DNA of 64,000 nucleotides from Variovorax sp. J2L1-78 (lineage in GTDB: Bacteria; Pseudomonadota; Gammaproteobacteria; Burkholderiales; Burkholderiaceae_C), in the NCBI RefSeq assembly GCF_030317205.1, contig NZ_JASZYB010000001.1, positions 1,178,001-1,242,000 on the forward strand. Direction: 5' to 3'. Below are positions 33,441 through 43,068 of the stretch, in pieces (position 1 is the stretch's first letter; every line of letters begins with the position of its first letter). The notes beneath the pieces are model-generated. The model did no database searches and was not told where the DNA came from. It saw only the letters and a program-made list of their open reading frames with translations. The translations under genes and the position numbers were made by a program.

Positions 33441-33838
33441 GCAGGATCGGCAGCGCTGCCGCCCGGCAGTGCCACGTCGTCATCGTCGTCCGCCAGCTCG
33501 ATGCGCACGTCCAGCGGACCGCGCGCGCCGAAAGCCTCGGCCCCCGCGTCGATGCGGCCGAGCACATGGAAGCCACCGCTGAGCGCCTGGCCGTCCTGGG
33601 CGTGCAGGATCGCGAGGTCCGGCCCGGCCGACCAGCAGACGATGTCGCCCACCTCGTAGGCCTGCGTATGCCGTTCCGCCGCCGGCATGGCGCCCGGCAG
33701 CGGGCCGAACTTCTCGCGGCCGAACAGGCCGTGCAGCGTGATCGCGAGCGGCAGCATGGCCGCGAAGGCGTGGGCCGCGTCGTTGTCGGCCAGGGTGGCG
33801 GGAATGACCCGGCCATCGAGCTTCAGATGAATCTTCAT
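33395..33838 (-). CDS. Cyclophilin-like fold protein
   Basis: This 147-residue soluble protein resembles small bacterial cyclophilin-like domain proteins (TM1367-like). Segments include MKIHLKLDGRVIPATLADN, then FGREKFGPLP and YEVGDIVCWSAGPDLAILH. No enzymatic role is established for these proteins. The ATG at 33838 is the first giving the family start. Its 3' end overlaps the convergent mprF-acvB frame by 46 bp, which gives the C-terminus a low-complexity tail. Confidence 0.8.
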   Translation of the reverse strand: MKIHLKLDGRVIPATLADNDAAHAFAAMLPLAITLHGLFGREKFGPLPGAMPAAERHTQAYEVGDIVCWSAGPDLAILHAQDGQALSGGFHVLGRIDAGAEAFGARGPLDVRIELADDDDDVALPGGSAADPAYRGRKPSICAARAS

Positions 33839-33983
33839 GGTGGACCTCGTCAGGGCGTCCCACGCGCGATGCGCAGGACGGGCGCCGCCCGCGGTACCGC
33901 AATTGCGGTGCCACGTGGACGGCATCGGATGGGCCGGCGCGAAGGCCCGCAAGGGCGCGCCTTTAAGGGTCAGCGCAGGGCCG

Positions 33984-34949
33984 TCAGCGGCCCAACTGCC
34001 CCAGTTGCATCTCACGCAATCGCTTGACGTCGCGTGCCGGCGGCAGGCCGAAGAAACGGCTGTACTCACGGTTGAACTGCGACTGGCTTTCATACCCCAC
34101 GCGATGGCCGGCGGTGGCGGCGTCCAGGCGCTCGCTGATCATGATGCGGCGTGACTCCTGCAGCCGCAGCTGCTTCTGGAACTGCAGCGGGCTCATCGAC
34201 GTCACCGCCTTGAAATGCTGGTGCAGCGACGACACGCTCATGTGGATCGCGTCGGCCAGGTCCTCGATGCGCAGGGGCTCGCGAAAACGTTGCGACAGCA
34301 GGCCGATGGCCTGGGCGATGCGCTGGCTGTGGCTGTCGACCACGGCCATCTGGGCGAGCCGCCAGCCGTCGGGCGAGCGCAGCACGCGATAGAGGATCTC
34401 GCGCGAGATCAACGGTGCGAGCGCGGGCACATCCTCCGGCGTGTCCAGCAGCTTGACCAGGCGCAGCACCGGGTCGAGCAGCGTGGTCGACAGCTCGCCG
34501 GTGAAGATGCCGCGCTCCGGCGCACTGGGGGGCGACGTGTCGCCCAGACCGAACTCGAGTGCGAGGGCGGCGATGTCCTTCACGTCGAAGAGCAGGCGCA
34601 GGCCCAGGTACGGCGACTCGGGCGAGGCGTCGATCACCTGCCCCGACACTGGCAGGTTCTGCGAGGCCACGAGGTAGCGGCTGCCGTCGTAGATGTAGAC
34701 CTCGTTGCCGAGCAGCACGCGCTTGCTGCCCTGCGCCAGCACGCAGAAGGCCGGCTCGTACATGGCATGCACCGGGTGCTGCATCTGCGAGAACCGCGCC
34801 AGCGCGAGCCGCGGAATCGCGGTTTCGTGCGAACCGTCCACCCGCGTCAGGCGGTCGATGGTCGCGGCCAGTTCGGCCCGCATCACCGTGACCTGCATCT
34901 GGTCGATGGGACGCTCGGCGCGCAGCGATGGAGGGGTGGATGTCAGCAT
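33984..34949 (-). CDS. AraC-family transcriptional regulator
   Basis: This 321-residue regulator has an AraC_N-type cupin-like sensor half (MQHPVHAMYEPAFCVLAQGSKRVLLG) and a C-terminal pair of helix-turn-helix motifs (LRIEDLADAIHMSVSSLHQHFKAV and AGHRVGYESQSQFNREYSRFFG). The ATG at 34949 (MLTSTPPSLR) is chosen because the upstream extension is not family-like. Neighbours are a cyclophilin-like gene and a divergent YbaN-type membrane-protein gene, the latter a plausible target. Confidence 0.92.
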   Translation of the reverse strand: MLTSTPPSLRAERPIDQMQVTVMRAELAATIDRLTRVDGSHETAIPRLALARFSQMQHPVHAMYEPAFCVLAQGSKRVLLGNEVYIYDGSRYLVASQNLPVSGQVIDASPESPYLGLRLLFDVKDIAALALEFGLGDTSPPSAPERGIFTGELSTTLLDPVLRLVKLLDTPEDVPALAPLISREILYRVLRSPDGWRLAQMAVVDSHSQRIAQAIGLLSQRFREPLRIEDLADAIHMSVSSLHQHFKAVTSMSPLQFQKQLRLQESRRIMISERLDAATAGHRVGYESQSQFNREYSRFFGLPPARDVKRLREMQLGQLGR

Positions 34950-35044
34950 GGACCCAAGCTTAGGCCGCGCGGCACCGGCTGTCTCTACCCCGGCGCGTTC
35001 GGTGGACCATCGTGCAAACATCCGCAACGATTCTGCAAGCGGCG

Positions 35045-35485
35045 ATGGCACGACAATGGACCGGCATGCCCCGCCAAGGAGATCCCCCGCCCCCACGCCC
35101 CGCCATCCGGCCGCTGCCGCGCGCGGCGCGCTGGCTGCTGCTCGCCTTCGCCGGCCTGTGCCTGGTGCTCGCCGTCATCGGCGTGATCCTGCCCGGTATG
35201 CCGGCCACCGTGTTCCTGCTGATGGCGGCCTGGGCCGCAGCGCGCAGCTCGCCCCGTCTGCATGCCTGGCTGCTGGAGCACCGCTTGTTCGGCCCGATGC
35301 TGCGCGACTGGGAAAACGGCCACTGCGTGAGCCGACGCGCCAAATGGAGCGCCACCGCCACCATGGCCGTCGGCGCCGTCGTGCTGGTGTGGGCCGCCTA
35401 CCGCCCCTGGATCGCCGCCGTCGGCATCGGCTGCATGGCGGTCGTGCTGGCGTGGCTGTGGCGGCGGCCGGAGCCGGCGGTCTGA
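35045..35485 (+). CDS. YbaN/DUF454 family inner-membrane protein
   Basis: This small membrane protein of about 146 residues belongs to the YbaN (DUF454) family. It has an N-terminal helix pair (ARWLLLAFAGLCLVLAVIGVILPGMPATVFLLMAAW), a conserved hydrophilic block (SSPRLHAWLLEHRLFGPMLRDW) and two more helices. Its function is unknown. The start is uncertain: ATGs at 35045 and 35066 and a GTG at 35012 are all in frame. It diverges from the AraC gene. Confidence 0.85.
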   Translation: MARQWTGMPRQGDPPPPRPAIRPLPRAARWLLLAFAGLCLVLAVIGVILPGMPATVFLLMAAWAAARSSPRLHAWLLEHRLFGPMLRDWENGHCVSRRAKWSATATMAVGAVVLVWAAYRPWIAAVGIGCMAVVLAWLWRRPEPAV

Positions 35486-35504
35486 TCCGTCGTCGGCGGA
35501 CGGT

Positions 35505-36320
35505 TCACTTGGCCGTGACGGGCTCCAGGCCGGTCTTGGCGATGGTGGGCGCGGCGGCCGGCGATGCCAGGTAGCGGATGAGTTCGGCGGCCGCCGCGGG
35601 TTGCTTCGACCCGGTCGCCACGCCGGCCGAGAACACGGTCACGCGCTGCACCTCGGCCGGCAGCGGGCCGATGTAGTCGATGCCCTCGATCGGCAGCAGC
35701 TCGCTCACCTGCTGCAGGCCCAGCGCCGCGTCACCTCGCGCTACCACGGTGCCCACGCGCTCGCTCAGGATGCGCCGGCTCTTGGGCTTGACCTGCGCCT
35801 CGATGCCGAGGTTCTTCAACAGCTCGGTCTCGTAGTAGGTGCCGCTCGCGCTGGCCGAATAGGCGATGGACGGCGCCGCCAGCAGCGTGCGCTTGAGTGC
35901 CTCCACCGTCGAGATGTCGGGCCGGGGTGCGCCGCGTTTCACGGCGAAGCCGATCGACGAGCGCACCAGGTCGACCTGGCTGCCGGCGACGACCTTGCCG
36001 TCCTTCACCAGCGCGTCGAGCGCCGAGCGCGCGAGGATCACGACGTCCGCCGGCTCGCCGCGGCCGAGGCGGCTGGGAATCGAGTCGGCGGCGTCGCCCA
36101 TGGACGCGCCATAGGCGGTCTTCACCGTGTGGCCCGATCGCTGCTCGAAGTCCGGTCGCAGCTCGTTGTAGGCGGCGGTGAAACCACCCGAGGTCATCAC
36201 GTGGATGTCGGTGCCGACCGGCTTGCCGCCGAGGCCGGTGCAGCCGGCCAGCGCGAGGGCACCGGCCAGGAGGGCGAAGCGACGAGTGATCGGGCGCGTG
36301 ATCGAAGCAGTGGGTGCCAT
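35505..36320 (-). CDS. ModA-like substrate-binding lipoprotein
   Basis: This 271-residue lipoprotein (lipobox LALAGC) has the periplasmic-binding fold of the molybdate/sulfate-binding family (IHVMTSGGFTAAYNELRPDFEQRSGHTV; EPADVVILARSALDALVKDGKV). The molybdate-ligand positions cannot be confirmed by eye and no modBC genes are adjacent, so the ligand is open. The ATG at 36320 follows TGGAG. It is an isolated gene between convergent ybaN and metE. Confidence 0.87.
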   Translation of the reverse strand: MAPTASITRPITRRFALLAGALALAGCTGLGGKPVGTDIHVMTSGGFTAAYNELRPDFEQRSGHTVKTAYGASMGDAADSIPSRLGRGEPADVVILARSALDALVKDGKVVAGSQVDLVRSSIGFAVKRGAPRPDISTVEALKRTLLAAPSIAYSASASGTYYETELLKNLGIEAQVKPKSRRILSERVGTVVARGDAALGLQQVSELLPIEGIDYIGPLPAEVQRVTVFSAGVATGSKQPAAAAELIRYLASPAAAPTIAKTGLEPVTAK

Positions 36321-36425
36321 GGTGTCTCCAGGTCGTTGATTGCGTCCGGCCATCGTAGGCAGGCAAGCTGTCAAACAGCCGGCACCGGGACGAGGGTTAT
36401 CCCGGGACACCCACCGCACTGCGAC

Positions 36426-38762
36426 TCAGCCAGCCAGCTCCGCCCGCAACTGCTTTGCTGCCGCCACCATGTTGGCAAGCGCCGCCTCGGTCTCCGGCCA
36501 GCCTCGCGTCTTCAGGCCGCAGTCGGGGTTGATCCACAGGTGGGCGGGCGGCACCACGGCAGCGGCCTTGCGCATGAGGCGCACCATCTCGTCGGTGGTG
36601 GGCACGCGCGGCGAATGGATGTCGTACACGCCGGGGCCGATCTCGTTGGGGTACGCGAACGCGCCGAAGCCGCGCAGCAGTTCCATGTCGGAGCGGCTGG
36701 TCTCGATGGTGATCACGTCGGCGTCCATCGCAGCGATCTCCGGCAGGATGTCGTTGAATTCCGAATAGCACATGTGCGTGTGGATCTGCGTGCGGTCCGC
36801 CACGCCCGAGGCGCTGATGCGGAAGGCGCGCGTCGCGCCCTGCAGGTAGGGCTTCCAGCCGGCGCGGCGCAGCGGCAGGCCCTCGCGGATAGCGGGCTCG
36901 TCGATCTGCACGATGCCGATGCCGGCCTGCTCGAGGTCGACCACCTCGTCGCGGATGGCCCAGGCGATCTGCTCGGTGGTCACGCTGCGCGGCTGGTCGT
37001 CGCGCACGAAGGACCACTGCAGGATCGTGACCGGCCCGGTCAGCATGCCCTTCATCGGCCGCGTCGTCAGGCGCTGCGCGAAGGCGGTCCACTCGACCGT
37101 CATCGGCGCCGGCCGGGCCACGTCGCCGTAGATGATCGGCGGCTTCACGCAGCGCGAGCCGTACGACTGCACCCAGCCGTTCGCCGTGAAGGCGAAGCCG
37201 TCGAGCTGCTCGCCGAAGTACTCGACCATGTCGTTGCGCTCGGCCTCGCCGTGCACCAGCACGTCGATGTCCAGCGCTTCCTGCTTGCGCACGGCCAGCG
37301 TGATCTCCGCGCGCATCTGCTCGGCGTAGCCGGCGGCATCGAGCTCGCCGCGCTTGAAGGCGGCGCGTGCGGCGCGGATGGCCGCGGTCTGCGGGAACGA
37401 GCCGATGGTGGTGGTCGGCAGCGGTGGCAGCGCGAAACGGGCGCGCTGCACCGCCTGGCGCTCGGCGAAGGGCGCAGCCCGGCGGTCGTCACCGTCGACG
37501 CTGCGTGCCAGGCGTAGCGCGACGTCGGCACGGTGCACGCGTGGGCTGCTGCGCCGCGCCGCGACGGCCGTGCGCGCAGCCTGCAGCGCGGACGCGACCG
37601 TGCCCTCCTCCCCGTCGAGCGCGGCGCGCAGTACGCGCAGCTCGTCGAGCTTCTCCACGGCGAAGGCCAGCCACGGCTTCACCTCGGGGTCGAGCTTGTG
37701 TTCCGCCGCGAGGCCGAAGGGCACGTGCAGCAGCGCGCACGACGGCGCGAGCCACAGCGCGCCCCGGTGCTTGTCCGCCACCGGCCGCAGTCGCGCCAGT
37801 GCCGCGTCGAGGTCGGTGCGCCAGATGTTGCGCCCATCGACGATGCCGACCGACAGCACCTTGTGCGCCGGCAGCCAGTCGGCCACGCCGGTCAGTTCGT
37901 CCGCTGCACGCACCGCGTCGACGTGCAGGCCGGCCACCGGCAACTGGCAGGCCAGCCGCAGGTTCTCGGCCAGCGGCGAGAAGTAGGTCGCGAGCATCAG
38001 CCTGGGCGCGCTGCGGGCCAGCTGCCAATAGCTGCGCTCGAAGGCATGGCGCCAGACGTCGGGCAGGTCGAGCCCGAGGATCGGCTCGTCCACCTGCACC
38101 CATTCCACGCCCTGCGCCTTCAGCCGCGCCAGCACCTGTTCGTACACCGGTAGCAGCGCGTCGAGCAGCGAGAAGCGGTCGAAGCCTTCCGACTTCTCCT
38201 TGCCCAGCCACAGGAAGGACAGCGGCCCGAGCAGCACGGCCTTGACCGGGTGGCCGAGCGACTGCGCCTCGGCCACCTCCTCGAACAGGCGCTCCGAGCC
38301 CAGCGCGAAGCGCGTGGCCGGCGTGAATTCCGGCACCAGGTAGTGGTAGTTGGTGTCGAACCACTTGGTCATCTCCAGCGCGAAGGTGCCGGTGTGCGCA
38401 TGCGCGCAGCCTTCGTGCCCGCCGGGTGCCGCTTCATCGGCCGCGACGCCGCGCGCCATGGTGAAGTAGCGCGACAGCGCGGGCTCGTCGCCGCCGAAGC
38501 CGAAGCGTTCCGGCTCGCAGCCCAGCAGCTGGATGTGGTTGGCGACATGGTCGTAGAAGGCGAAGTCGCCGACGGTCACGAGGTCGAGCCCGGCATCGCG
38601 CTGGGCCAGCCAGTGGCGGGCGCGCAGGTCGGCGCCGACGGCTTCGAGGGCGGCGCGGTCGATCTCGCCGCGCCAGTGTTGTTCGAGGGCGAACTTGAGT
38701 TCACGTTGTGCGCCCATGCGCGGAAAACCGAGGGTGTGGACGAGGGTAGGGATGCGTGTCAT
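36426..38762 (-). CDS. metE: Cobalamin-independent methionine synthase
   Basis: MetE transfers a methyl group from 5-methyltetrahydropteroyl-triglutamate to homocysteine. The 778-residue protein has the duplicated barrel of the family. Zinc ligands are visible in [10 protein letters not shown] (His, Cys) and [12 protein letters not shown] (Cys). It starts [27 protein letters not shown], the normal N-terminus. It diverges from metR across 70 bp, too short for a cobalamin riboswitch, so control is probably through MetR. Confidence 0.98.
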   Translation of the reverse strand: MTRIPTLVHTLGFPRMGAQRELKFALEQHWRGEIDRAALEAVGADLRARHWLAQRDAGLDLVTVGDFAFYDHVANHIQLLGCEPERFGFGGDEPALSRYFTMARGVAADEAAPGGHEGCAHAHTGTFALEMTKWFDTNYHYLVPEFTPATRFALGSERLFEEVAEAQSLGHPVKAVLLGPLSFLWLGKEKSEGFDRFSLLDALLPVYEQVLARLKAQGVEWVQVDEPILGLDLPDVWRHAFERSYWQLARSAPRLMLATYFSPLAENLRLACQLPVAGLHVDAVRAADELTGVADWLPAHKVLSVGIVDGRNIWRTDLDAALARLRPVADKHRGALWLAPSCALLHVPFGLAAEHKLDPEVKPWLAFAVEKLDELRVLRAALDGEEGTVASALQAARTAVAARRSSPRVHRADVALRLARSVDGDDRRAAPFAERQAVQRARFALPPLPTTTIGSFPQTAAIRAARAAFKRGELDAAGYAEQMRAEITLAVRKQEALDIDVLVHGEAERNDMVEYFGEQLDGFAFTANGWVQSYGSRCVKPPIIYGDVARPAPMTVEWTAFAQRLTTRPMKGMLTGPVTILQWSFVRDDQPRSVTTEQIAWAIRDEVVDLEQAGIGIVQIDEPAIREGLPLRRAGWKPYLQGATRAFRISASGVADRTQIHTHMCYSEFNDILPEIAAMDADVITIETSRSDMELLRGFGAFAYPNEIGPGVYDIHSPRVPTTDEMVRLMRKAAAVVPPAHLWINPDCGLKTRGWPETEAALANMVAAAKQLRAELAG

Positions 38763-38820
38763 GCCGCGATGGTCGGGCTTGCGGCACTATGATTCAAACG
38801 AAACCTTTTGCCCATCAACT

Positions 38821-38833
38821 TGAATTTCATTCA
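38821..38833. promoter_or_regulatory. MetR-box match in the metE-metR gap
   Basis: TGAA-N5-TTCA (38821-38833) fits the MetR recognition pattern. It overlaps the first base of the metR start codon, so it could serve both metR autoregulation and metE activation. Confidence 0.55.
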
Positions 38834-39759
38834 TGTCGCAATCGATCCTCGAAATCCGCCACCTGCGCACCCTGGCCGCGCTGCGCGACACCGGCAGCCT
38901 GGTGCGCGCTGCGCAGCTGCTCAACCTCACGCAGTCGGCGCTGTCGCACCAGATCAAGCTGCTGGAAGACCGCTACGGCACGCCGCTGTTCGAGCGCAAG
39001 TCGGTGCCGCCGCAGTTCAGCGGCACCGGCCTGCGACTGCTGCAGCTGGCCGACGCGGCGCTGCCGATGGTGGAAGAAGCCGAGCGCGACGTGGCGCGCC
39101 TGGCGGCCGGCGGCGCGGGGCAGCTGCGCATCGTGGTCGAGTGCCACACCTGCTTCGACTGGCTGATGCCGGCGATGGACGCCTTTCGCAGCCGCTGGCC
39201 CGAGATCGAGCTGGACATCGTCTCGGGCTTCCACCCCGACCCGATCGCGCTGCTGCTGCAGAACCGCGCCGAAGTCGCCATCGTCTCCGAGCAGGACCCG
39301 GCCGAGGCGGTCGACTACCACCCGTTGTTCCAGTTCGAGATCGTCGCGCTGCTCGCCAACGACCATGCGCTGGTGTCGAAGACGCACCTCACGGCGCGCC
39401 ACTTCGCCGACCAGACGCTCATCACCTACCCGGTGCCCGACGACATGCTCGACATCGTGCGGCAGGTGCTGGCCCCCGCCGGCGTGCAGCCCGCGCAGCG
39501 GCGCACCACCGAGCTGACGGTCGCGATGCTGCAACTGGTGGCCAGCGGCCGTGGCGTCGCCACGCTGCCGCTGTGGGCGGTGCAGGGCTACCTCGACCGC
39601 GGTTACGTCACGGCCAGGCGGGTCGGTGCCAAGGGGCTGACCGGCGAGCTGCACATGGCCTGTACGGCGGCCACATCGGCCCGGCCATGGCTCGCGGACT
39701 TCGTGCAGATCACGCGCGAGAGCTGCTTCGTGAGCCTGCCGGGCATCGCGCTACTTTGA
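38833..39759 (+). CDS. metR: LysR-family regulator MetR
   Basis: This 308-residue LysR-type activator has an N-terminal winged helix (LRTLAALRDTGSLVRAAQLLNLTQSALSHQIKLLED) and a type-2 periplasmic-binding-like effector domain that in MetR senses homocysteine (VECHTCFDWLMPAMDAFRSRWPEIELDIVSGFH). It diverges from metE, its expected target. The ATG at 38833 overlaps a MetR-box. It converges with hipA, leaving a 3-bp gap. Confidence 0.96.
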   Translation: MSQSILEIRHLRTLAALRDTGSLVRAAQLLNLTQSALSHQIKLLEDRYGTPLFERKSVPPQFSGTGLRLLQLADAALPMVEEAERDVARLAAGGAGQLRIVVECHTCFDWLMPAMDAFRSRWPEIELDIVSGFHPDPIALLLQNRAEVAIVSEQDPAEAVDYHPLFQFEIVALLANDHALVSKTHLTARHFADQTLITYPVPDDMLDIVRQVLAPAGVQPAQRRTTELTVAMLQLVASGRGVATLPLWAVQGYLDRGYVTARRVGAKGLTGELHMACTAATSARPWLADFVQITRESCFVSLPGIALL

Positions 39760-39762
39760 GCC

Positions 39763-41136
39763 CTAGGCGCGCGCGGCCTCGTCCCAGGCTGCGAGCAGGT
39801 CCGGCCGGCGCAGCCGCTGCAGCGCCTGACGCAGGTGCGGATGGTTCGCCACGCGGGCGAGCAACTGCTGCTTCTGCCGCGGCGTGAGGCCGCTGGCCAG
39901 GATCGGCGCCAGCCACTGCCGGCCGGCCTCGGCCGCCACGTCGCGCACCACCTTCGACGCGCCGGCCACCTGCAGGCCCAGTGCATTGCAGAAGGCCTGC
40001 AGCCGGGCCGGGTTGAAGATCGGCTCCACGTGCTGCTTCTCGGCATCCGGCATCAGCCGCAGCGCATGGCCGCGTGCGCCGGCATAGAGGAAGGTCGCCG
40101 TGATGTCGTAGGCCGGTGCCAGTGCGGCGTGATGCCGGTCGCGGTAGATCAGGCCCAGGTTCTTCAGGTGCATGTCGGCGTTGCCGAGCAGCTCGTTGAC
40201 CTCGATGCGGCGCAGCAGCTCGTGCACCGCCGGTTCGCCGCACTGCGGCAGACCCAGCAGCACGGCCGCGATCGCGAGGTAGGACTCGGTGTACTTGTGC
40301 TCCGGCGGCTTGCCGAAGACCTGCGCGAAGTCCTCGAAGTGGACCTTGGCGCCGTGGTCGCGGTCGAAGCGCGTGACCGCCAGGAACTGGCCGTCGACCT
40401 CGTCGCCTAGGTCGTAGCGATGCGGCGCCGTCAGCGCCGTCATCGGCACCAGCTCGAAGCGGCACACGTCGACGCCGGCCAGGCCGGCCAGCGTCATGCC
40501 CAGGTGCTCGAGCTGCGGCATGCGCGGGTATTCGGCCGAGGGCAGCTTGGCGATGATGGCGGCGTCGCCCTGCGAGGTGCGGCCGACGAAGCGGCCTTCG
40601 GCAGTGCGGTTGACGCCGATCTTGGGCTGCACGCCGGAGATCGACAGCGCGTCCTGGAAGGGCTCCGACCAGACCGAGGCCTCGAGCGCGTCCTGGTTCT
40701 GCGTGACCAGGCGCTGCAGCGTGTCGCGGGAGATGTCTTCCCACTCCGCCGTGACCGCCCCCGGCATGTTCTTGCCGCAGGCCGCGATCATGGCCATGTG
40801 GTCCAACGGATCGATGGCCGCCTCTTCGGCCACGAAGCGACGGAAGATGCCTTCGGGCAGCAGGTTCTGGAAGAACGGCGGCAACTGGGCGTCGCCCTTG
40901 CTGCCGGTCGTGCTGTTGAATTCGGGCCGGGTCACGTCGAGCCAGAAGGACTGCTGCTGCGCCGGGTCTTCCGCGCGCATCGACTCCGACAGCACGTCGG
41001 CCTCGGCCCAGGGGAGGCGGGCATAGGCCTCGTCGGCGACGAAGCGCAGGATCGGCGGCAGGCCCGGCTGCGCGTACTTGAACAGGCAGCCGATGCGCTG
41101 GCCATGCAGCTTGATCACCAGCACCGGAACGTTCAT
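39763..41136 (-). CDS. hipA: HipA-family serine/threonine kinase toxin
   Basis: HipA toxins phosphorylate a translation factor (glutamyl-tRNA synthetase in E. coli) and cause growth arrest. The 457-residue protein has the N-terminal Couple_hipA domain, the SGVQPKIGV loop (Ser167, a candidate autophosphorylation/P-loop site), the catalytic Asp321 in LLGNADMHLKNLG and the metal-binding Asp344 in APAYDIT. All key residues are intact, so it should be active. Its ATG overlaps the hipB stop by four bases. Confidence 0.94.
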   Translation of the reverse strand: MNVPVLVIKLHGQRIGCLFKYAQPGLPPILRFVADEAYARLPWAEADVLSESMRAEDPAQQQSFWLDVTRPEFNSTTGSKGDAQLPPFFQNLLPEGIFRRFVAEEAAIDPLDHMAMIAACGKNMPGAVTAEWEDISRDTLQRLVTQNQDALEASVWSEPFQDALSISGVQPKIGVNRTAEGRFVGRTSQGDAAIIAKLPSAEYPRMPQLEHLGMTLAGLAGVDVCRFELVPMTALTAPHRYDLGDEVDGQFLAVTRFDRDHGAKVHFEDFAQVFGKPPEHKYTESYLAIAAVLLGLPQCGEPAVHELLRRIEVNELLGNADMHLKNLGLIYRDRHHAALAPAYDITATFLYAGARGHALRLMPDAEKQHVEPIFNPARLQAFCNALGLQVAGASKVVRDVAAEAGRQWLAPILASGLTPRQKQQLLARVANHPHLRQALQRLRRPDLLAAWDEAARA

Positions 41137-41441
41137 TGGCGGCCTTCCCTGAGGCGCGCCAGCCGCTGCTGGACGGCCGACAGCGCATGCGTCGGGCTGC
41201 CCTCGGCGGGCGTCCGCAGCTCGGGCAGACCGCGCTCCAGCGCGCGGGGCACGGTGACCAGATCCAGCTGCAGCACGTCCATCACGGCCAGCAGGGTCGA
41301 CACCTGCACGTCGTTGCCCTTGAGCAGCCGGTAGACGGCCTGGCGGCTGACGCCGGCCTTCTCGGTCAGCGCCTGTCGCGTCAGGCCGCTCGCCCGCCGG
41401 GCGGCTTCCACGCGTTCGGCCAGTTCCAACAAGGTGCTCAT
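41133..41441 (-). CDS. hipB: HipB-family antitoxin (XRE-type DNA-binding protein)
   Basis: This 102-residue protein has an XRE helix-turn-helix (RRASGLTRQALTEKAGVSRQAVYRLLKG) and an extended C-terminal tail. As HipB it would neutralise HipA and repress the operon. It is the first gene of hipBA, coupled to hipA by a 4-bp overlap. A dense set of palindromes and direct repeats upstream is consistent with cooperative autorepression. Confidence 0.93.
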   Translation of the reverse strand: MSTLLELAERVEAARRASGLTRQALTEKAGVSRQAVYRLLKGNDVQVSTLLAVMDVLQLDLVTVPRALERGLPELRTPAEGSPTHALSAVQQRLARLREGRQ

Positions 41442-41457
41442 GGTGTTGCGTATCCGA

Positions 41458-41542
41458 GTATTCGATGGGTAGCTTATCGTATTTGCTACAAATACAAGTT
41501 GCGAATTCGATACGATTTATATTTACTTATCGTATTCGATAC
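41458..41542. promoter_or_regulatory. Operator array upstream of hipBA
   Basis: This AT-rich stretch has GTATTCGAT repeated exactly at 41458-41466 and 41532-41540, a perfect GTATTTG-CTA-CAAATAC palindrome (41479-41495), and ATACGAT-N12-ATCGTAT (41510-41535). ATTCGATAC occurs at 41505-41513 and 41534-41542. These are likely multiple HipB sites over the hipBA promoter. They also lie ahead of the divergent MFS gene. Confidence 0.65.
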
Positions 41543-41645
41543 ATTTACGGTCGGCACCACGACGCCGGGCACCCCAGCGAACCCCTCCCACCGCACCGCT
41601 TATGCTCGACCATCTCTTCGGCCACTGGCCGCGCACGCTCCCTCC

Positions 41646-42848
41646 ATGCCCTCCAACGACACCGCGCGCGGCCTTCGCGCGCTGATCTTCGCCTTCACGC
41701 TCAGCCAGTTCTTCCGCACCTGCCTCGCGGTCATCGCGCCAGAGCTCCAGCACGACCTGTCGCTCTCGCCCGCCGGTTTCGGCACGCTGTCATCGTGCTT
41801 CTTCCTGGCCTTCGCCGTCGCGCAGATCCCGATCGGCATCGCCTTCGACCGCTACGGCGTCGGCCGCCCGACCCGCCTGCTGACCGGCGTGGGCGTGCTG
41901 GCCGCCCTGCTCTTCGTGGTGGCGCCCAACGGGGCCACGGCGATGGTGGCGCAGGCCGGTCTCGGCCTGGCCTGTGCGCCGGTCTTCATGGGCCTGATGC
42001 ACTACGCGTCGGAGCACCTGCCGGTGCACCGCTACGCCACGGTGGTGGGCCGAGCCAATGCGATCTCGATGGTCGGCGCGCTGTGCGCCACCGCCCCGCT
42101 GGGCTGGGCCGCACACCGCTTCGGCTGGCGCACCGCCATGGCCGTGGCGGCCGTCTGCATGCTGCTGGCCTGCATCGGCGTGTGGCGCCACGTGCACGAC
42201 GAAGGCCACGCCGACGCGCAGCAGGAGCGGCTGGGCGACCTGTTCGCCGGCAGCGCGCGGCTGCTGACGGTGCCCGCGATGTGGACGCTCATCCCCCTGT
42301 GCGTCGCGCTGGCGGCCGGCACCACCTTCCGCAACGCCTGGGGCGGCCCCTACCTGGCCCAGGTGTACGGCCTAGGCGCCGACGCGCGGGGCCTGGCGCT
42401 GGCCTTCGTCAGCCTGGGCGGCTTTGCCACCGCCCTGCTGCTGCCGGTGCTGGTGCGCCGCCACACGCTCAAGACCACGGTGATCGGCTGGGGCCTGATG
42501 TCGCTGGTCGGCGGCCTGGTGTTGAGCGTCGCCCCCGACGTCGGCCTGCTGCCCGGCGTGCTGCTGCTGACGCTGCTCGCCACCTTCGGCATGTGCCACC
42601 CGCTGGTCATGGCGCACGGCCGCGGCCTGGTGCCGCAGGCCCTGCGCGGGCGTGGCCTGGGCGTGCTCAACACCTTCGTCTTCCTGGGCTCGGGGCTCAC
42701 GTCCTCGGCCTTCGGGCTGATCGCCGACGCCGGCCAGCGCAGCGGCGCGGGCGCCCCGGCCGCATACACCGGCATCTTCCTGTGCGCGTCGGCGCTGGTG
42801 GTGCTGGGCACGGCGGTGTACTGGTTCAGCCCGCGGCCGGCGCACTGA
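41646..42848 (+). CDS. MFS transporter
   Basis: This 400-residue major-facilitator permease has about twelve hydrophobic segments. The loop 2-3 motif is present as IGIAFDRYGVGRPTRL. The substrate is unknown; the length and motif would suit a small-molecule exporter or anion/metabolite transporter. The ATG at 41646 (MPSNDTARGL) is chosen because upstream sequence belongs to the hip operator region. It diverges from hipBA and stands alone. Confidence 0.9.
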   Translation: MPSNDTARGLRALIFAFTLSQFFRTCLAVIAPELQHDLSLSPAGFGTLSSCFFLAFAVAQIPIGIAFDRYGVGRPTRLLTGVGVLAALLFVVAPNGATAMVAQAGLGLACAPVFMGLMHYASEHLPVHRYATVVGRANAISMVGALCATAPLGWAAHRFGWRTAMAVAAVCMLLACIGVWRHVHDEGHADAQQERLGDLFAGSARLLTVPAMWTLIPLCVALAAGTTFRNAWGGPYLAQVYGLGADARGLALAFVSLGGFATALLLPVLVRRHTLKTTVIGWGLMSLVGGLVLSVAPDVGLLPGVLLLTLLATFGMCHPLVMAHGRGLVPQALRGRGLGVLNTFVFLGSGLTSSAFGLIADAGQRSGAGAPAAYTGIFLCASALVVLGTAVYWFSPRPAH

Positions 42849-42954
42849 GCCACCGACTCGCTTGCTTTCCTACGCCGGTACGCGACAAGGGCGTGCGCTA
42901 CCGCCCGGCCGCGCTGCCGACCATGGCGGTCTACCCACTGAGCACGGAGGCCCC

Positions 42955-43068
42955 ATGAAACATCTTCTCCTCGCTGCCGCCATCGGCCTCGCCGCATTCG
43001 CGCTTGCCGCCTGCGACCCGACGCCCAAGACTCCGAAAGCCGCGACACCCGTCGCCGTGATGACCTGA
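42955..43068 (+). CDS. Tiny lipoprotein (37 residues)
   Basis: A 37-codon gene begins MKHLLLAAAIGLAAFALAAC, a clear lipoprotein signal with lipobox LAAC, leaving a mature peptide of only about 18 residues (CDPTPKTPKAATPVAVMT). GGAGG sits just before the ATG. Its stop shares a base with the start of the next oxidoreductase gene, suggesting cotranslation. It resembles other short entericidin-like or LptM-like small lipoproteins in form only. Confidence 0.65.
   Translation: MKHLLLAAAIGLAAFALAACDPTPKTPKAATPVAVMT

Noticed and set aside
38763..38832. Cobalamin riboswitch upstream of metE
   Set aside because: The metE-metR gap is only 70 bp and lacks the room and the conserved boxes for a B12 riboswitch.
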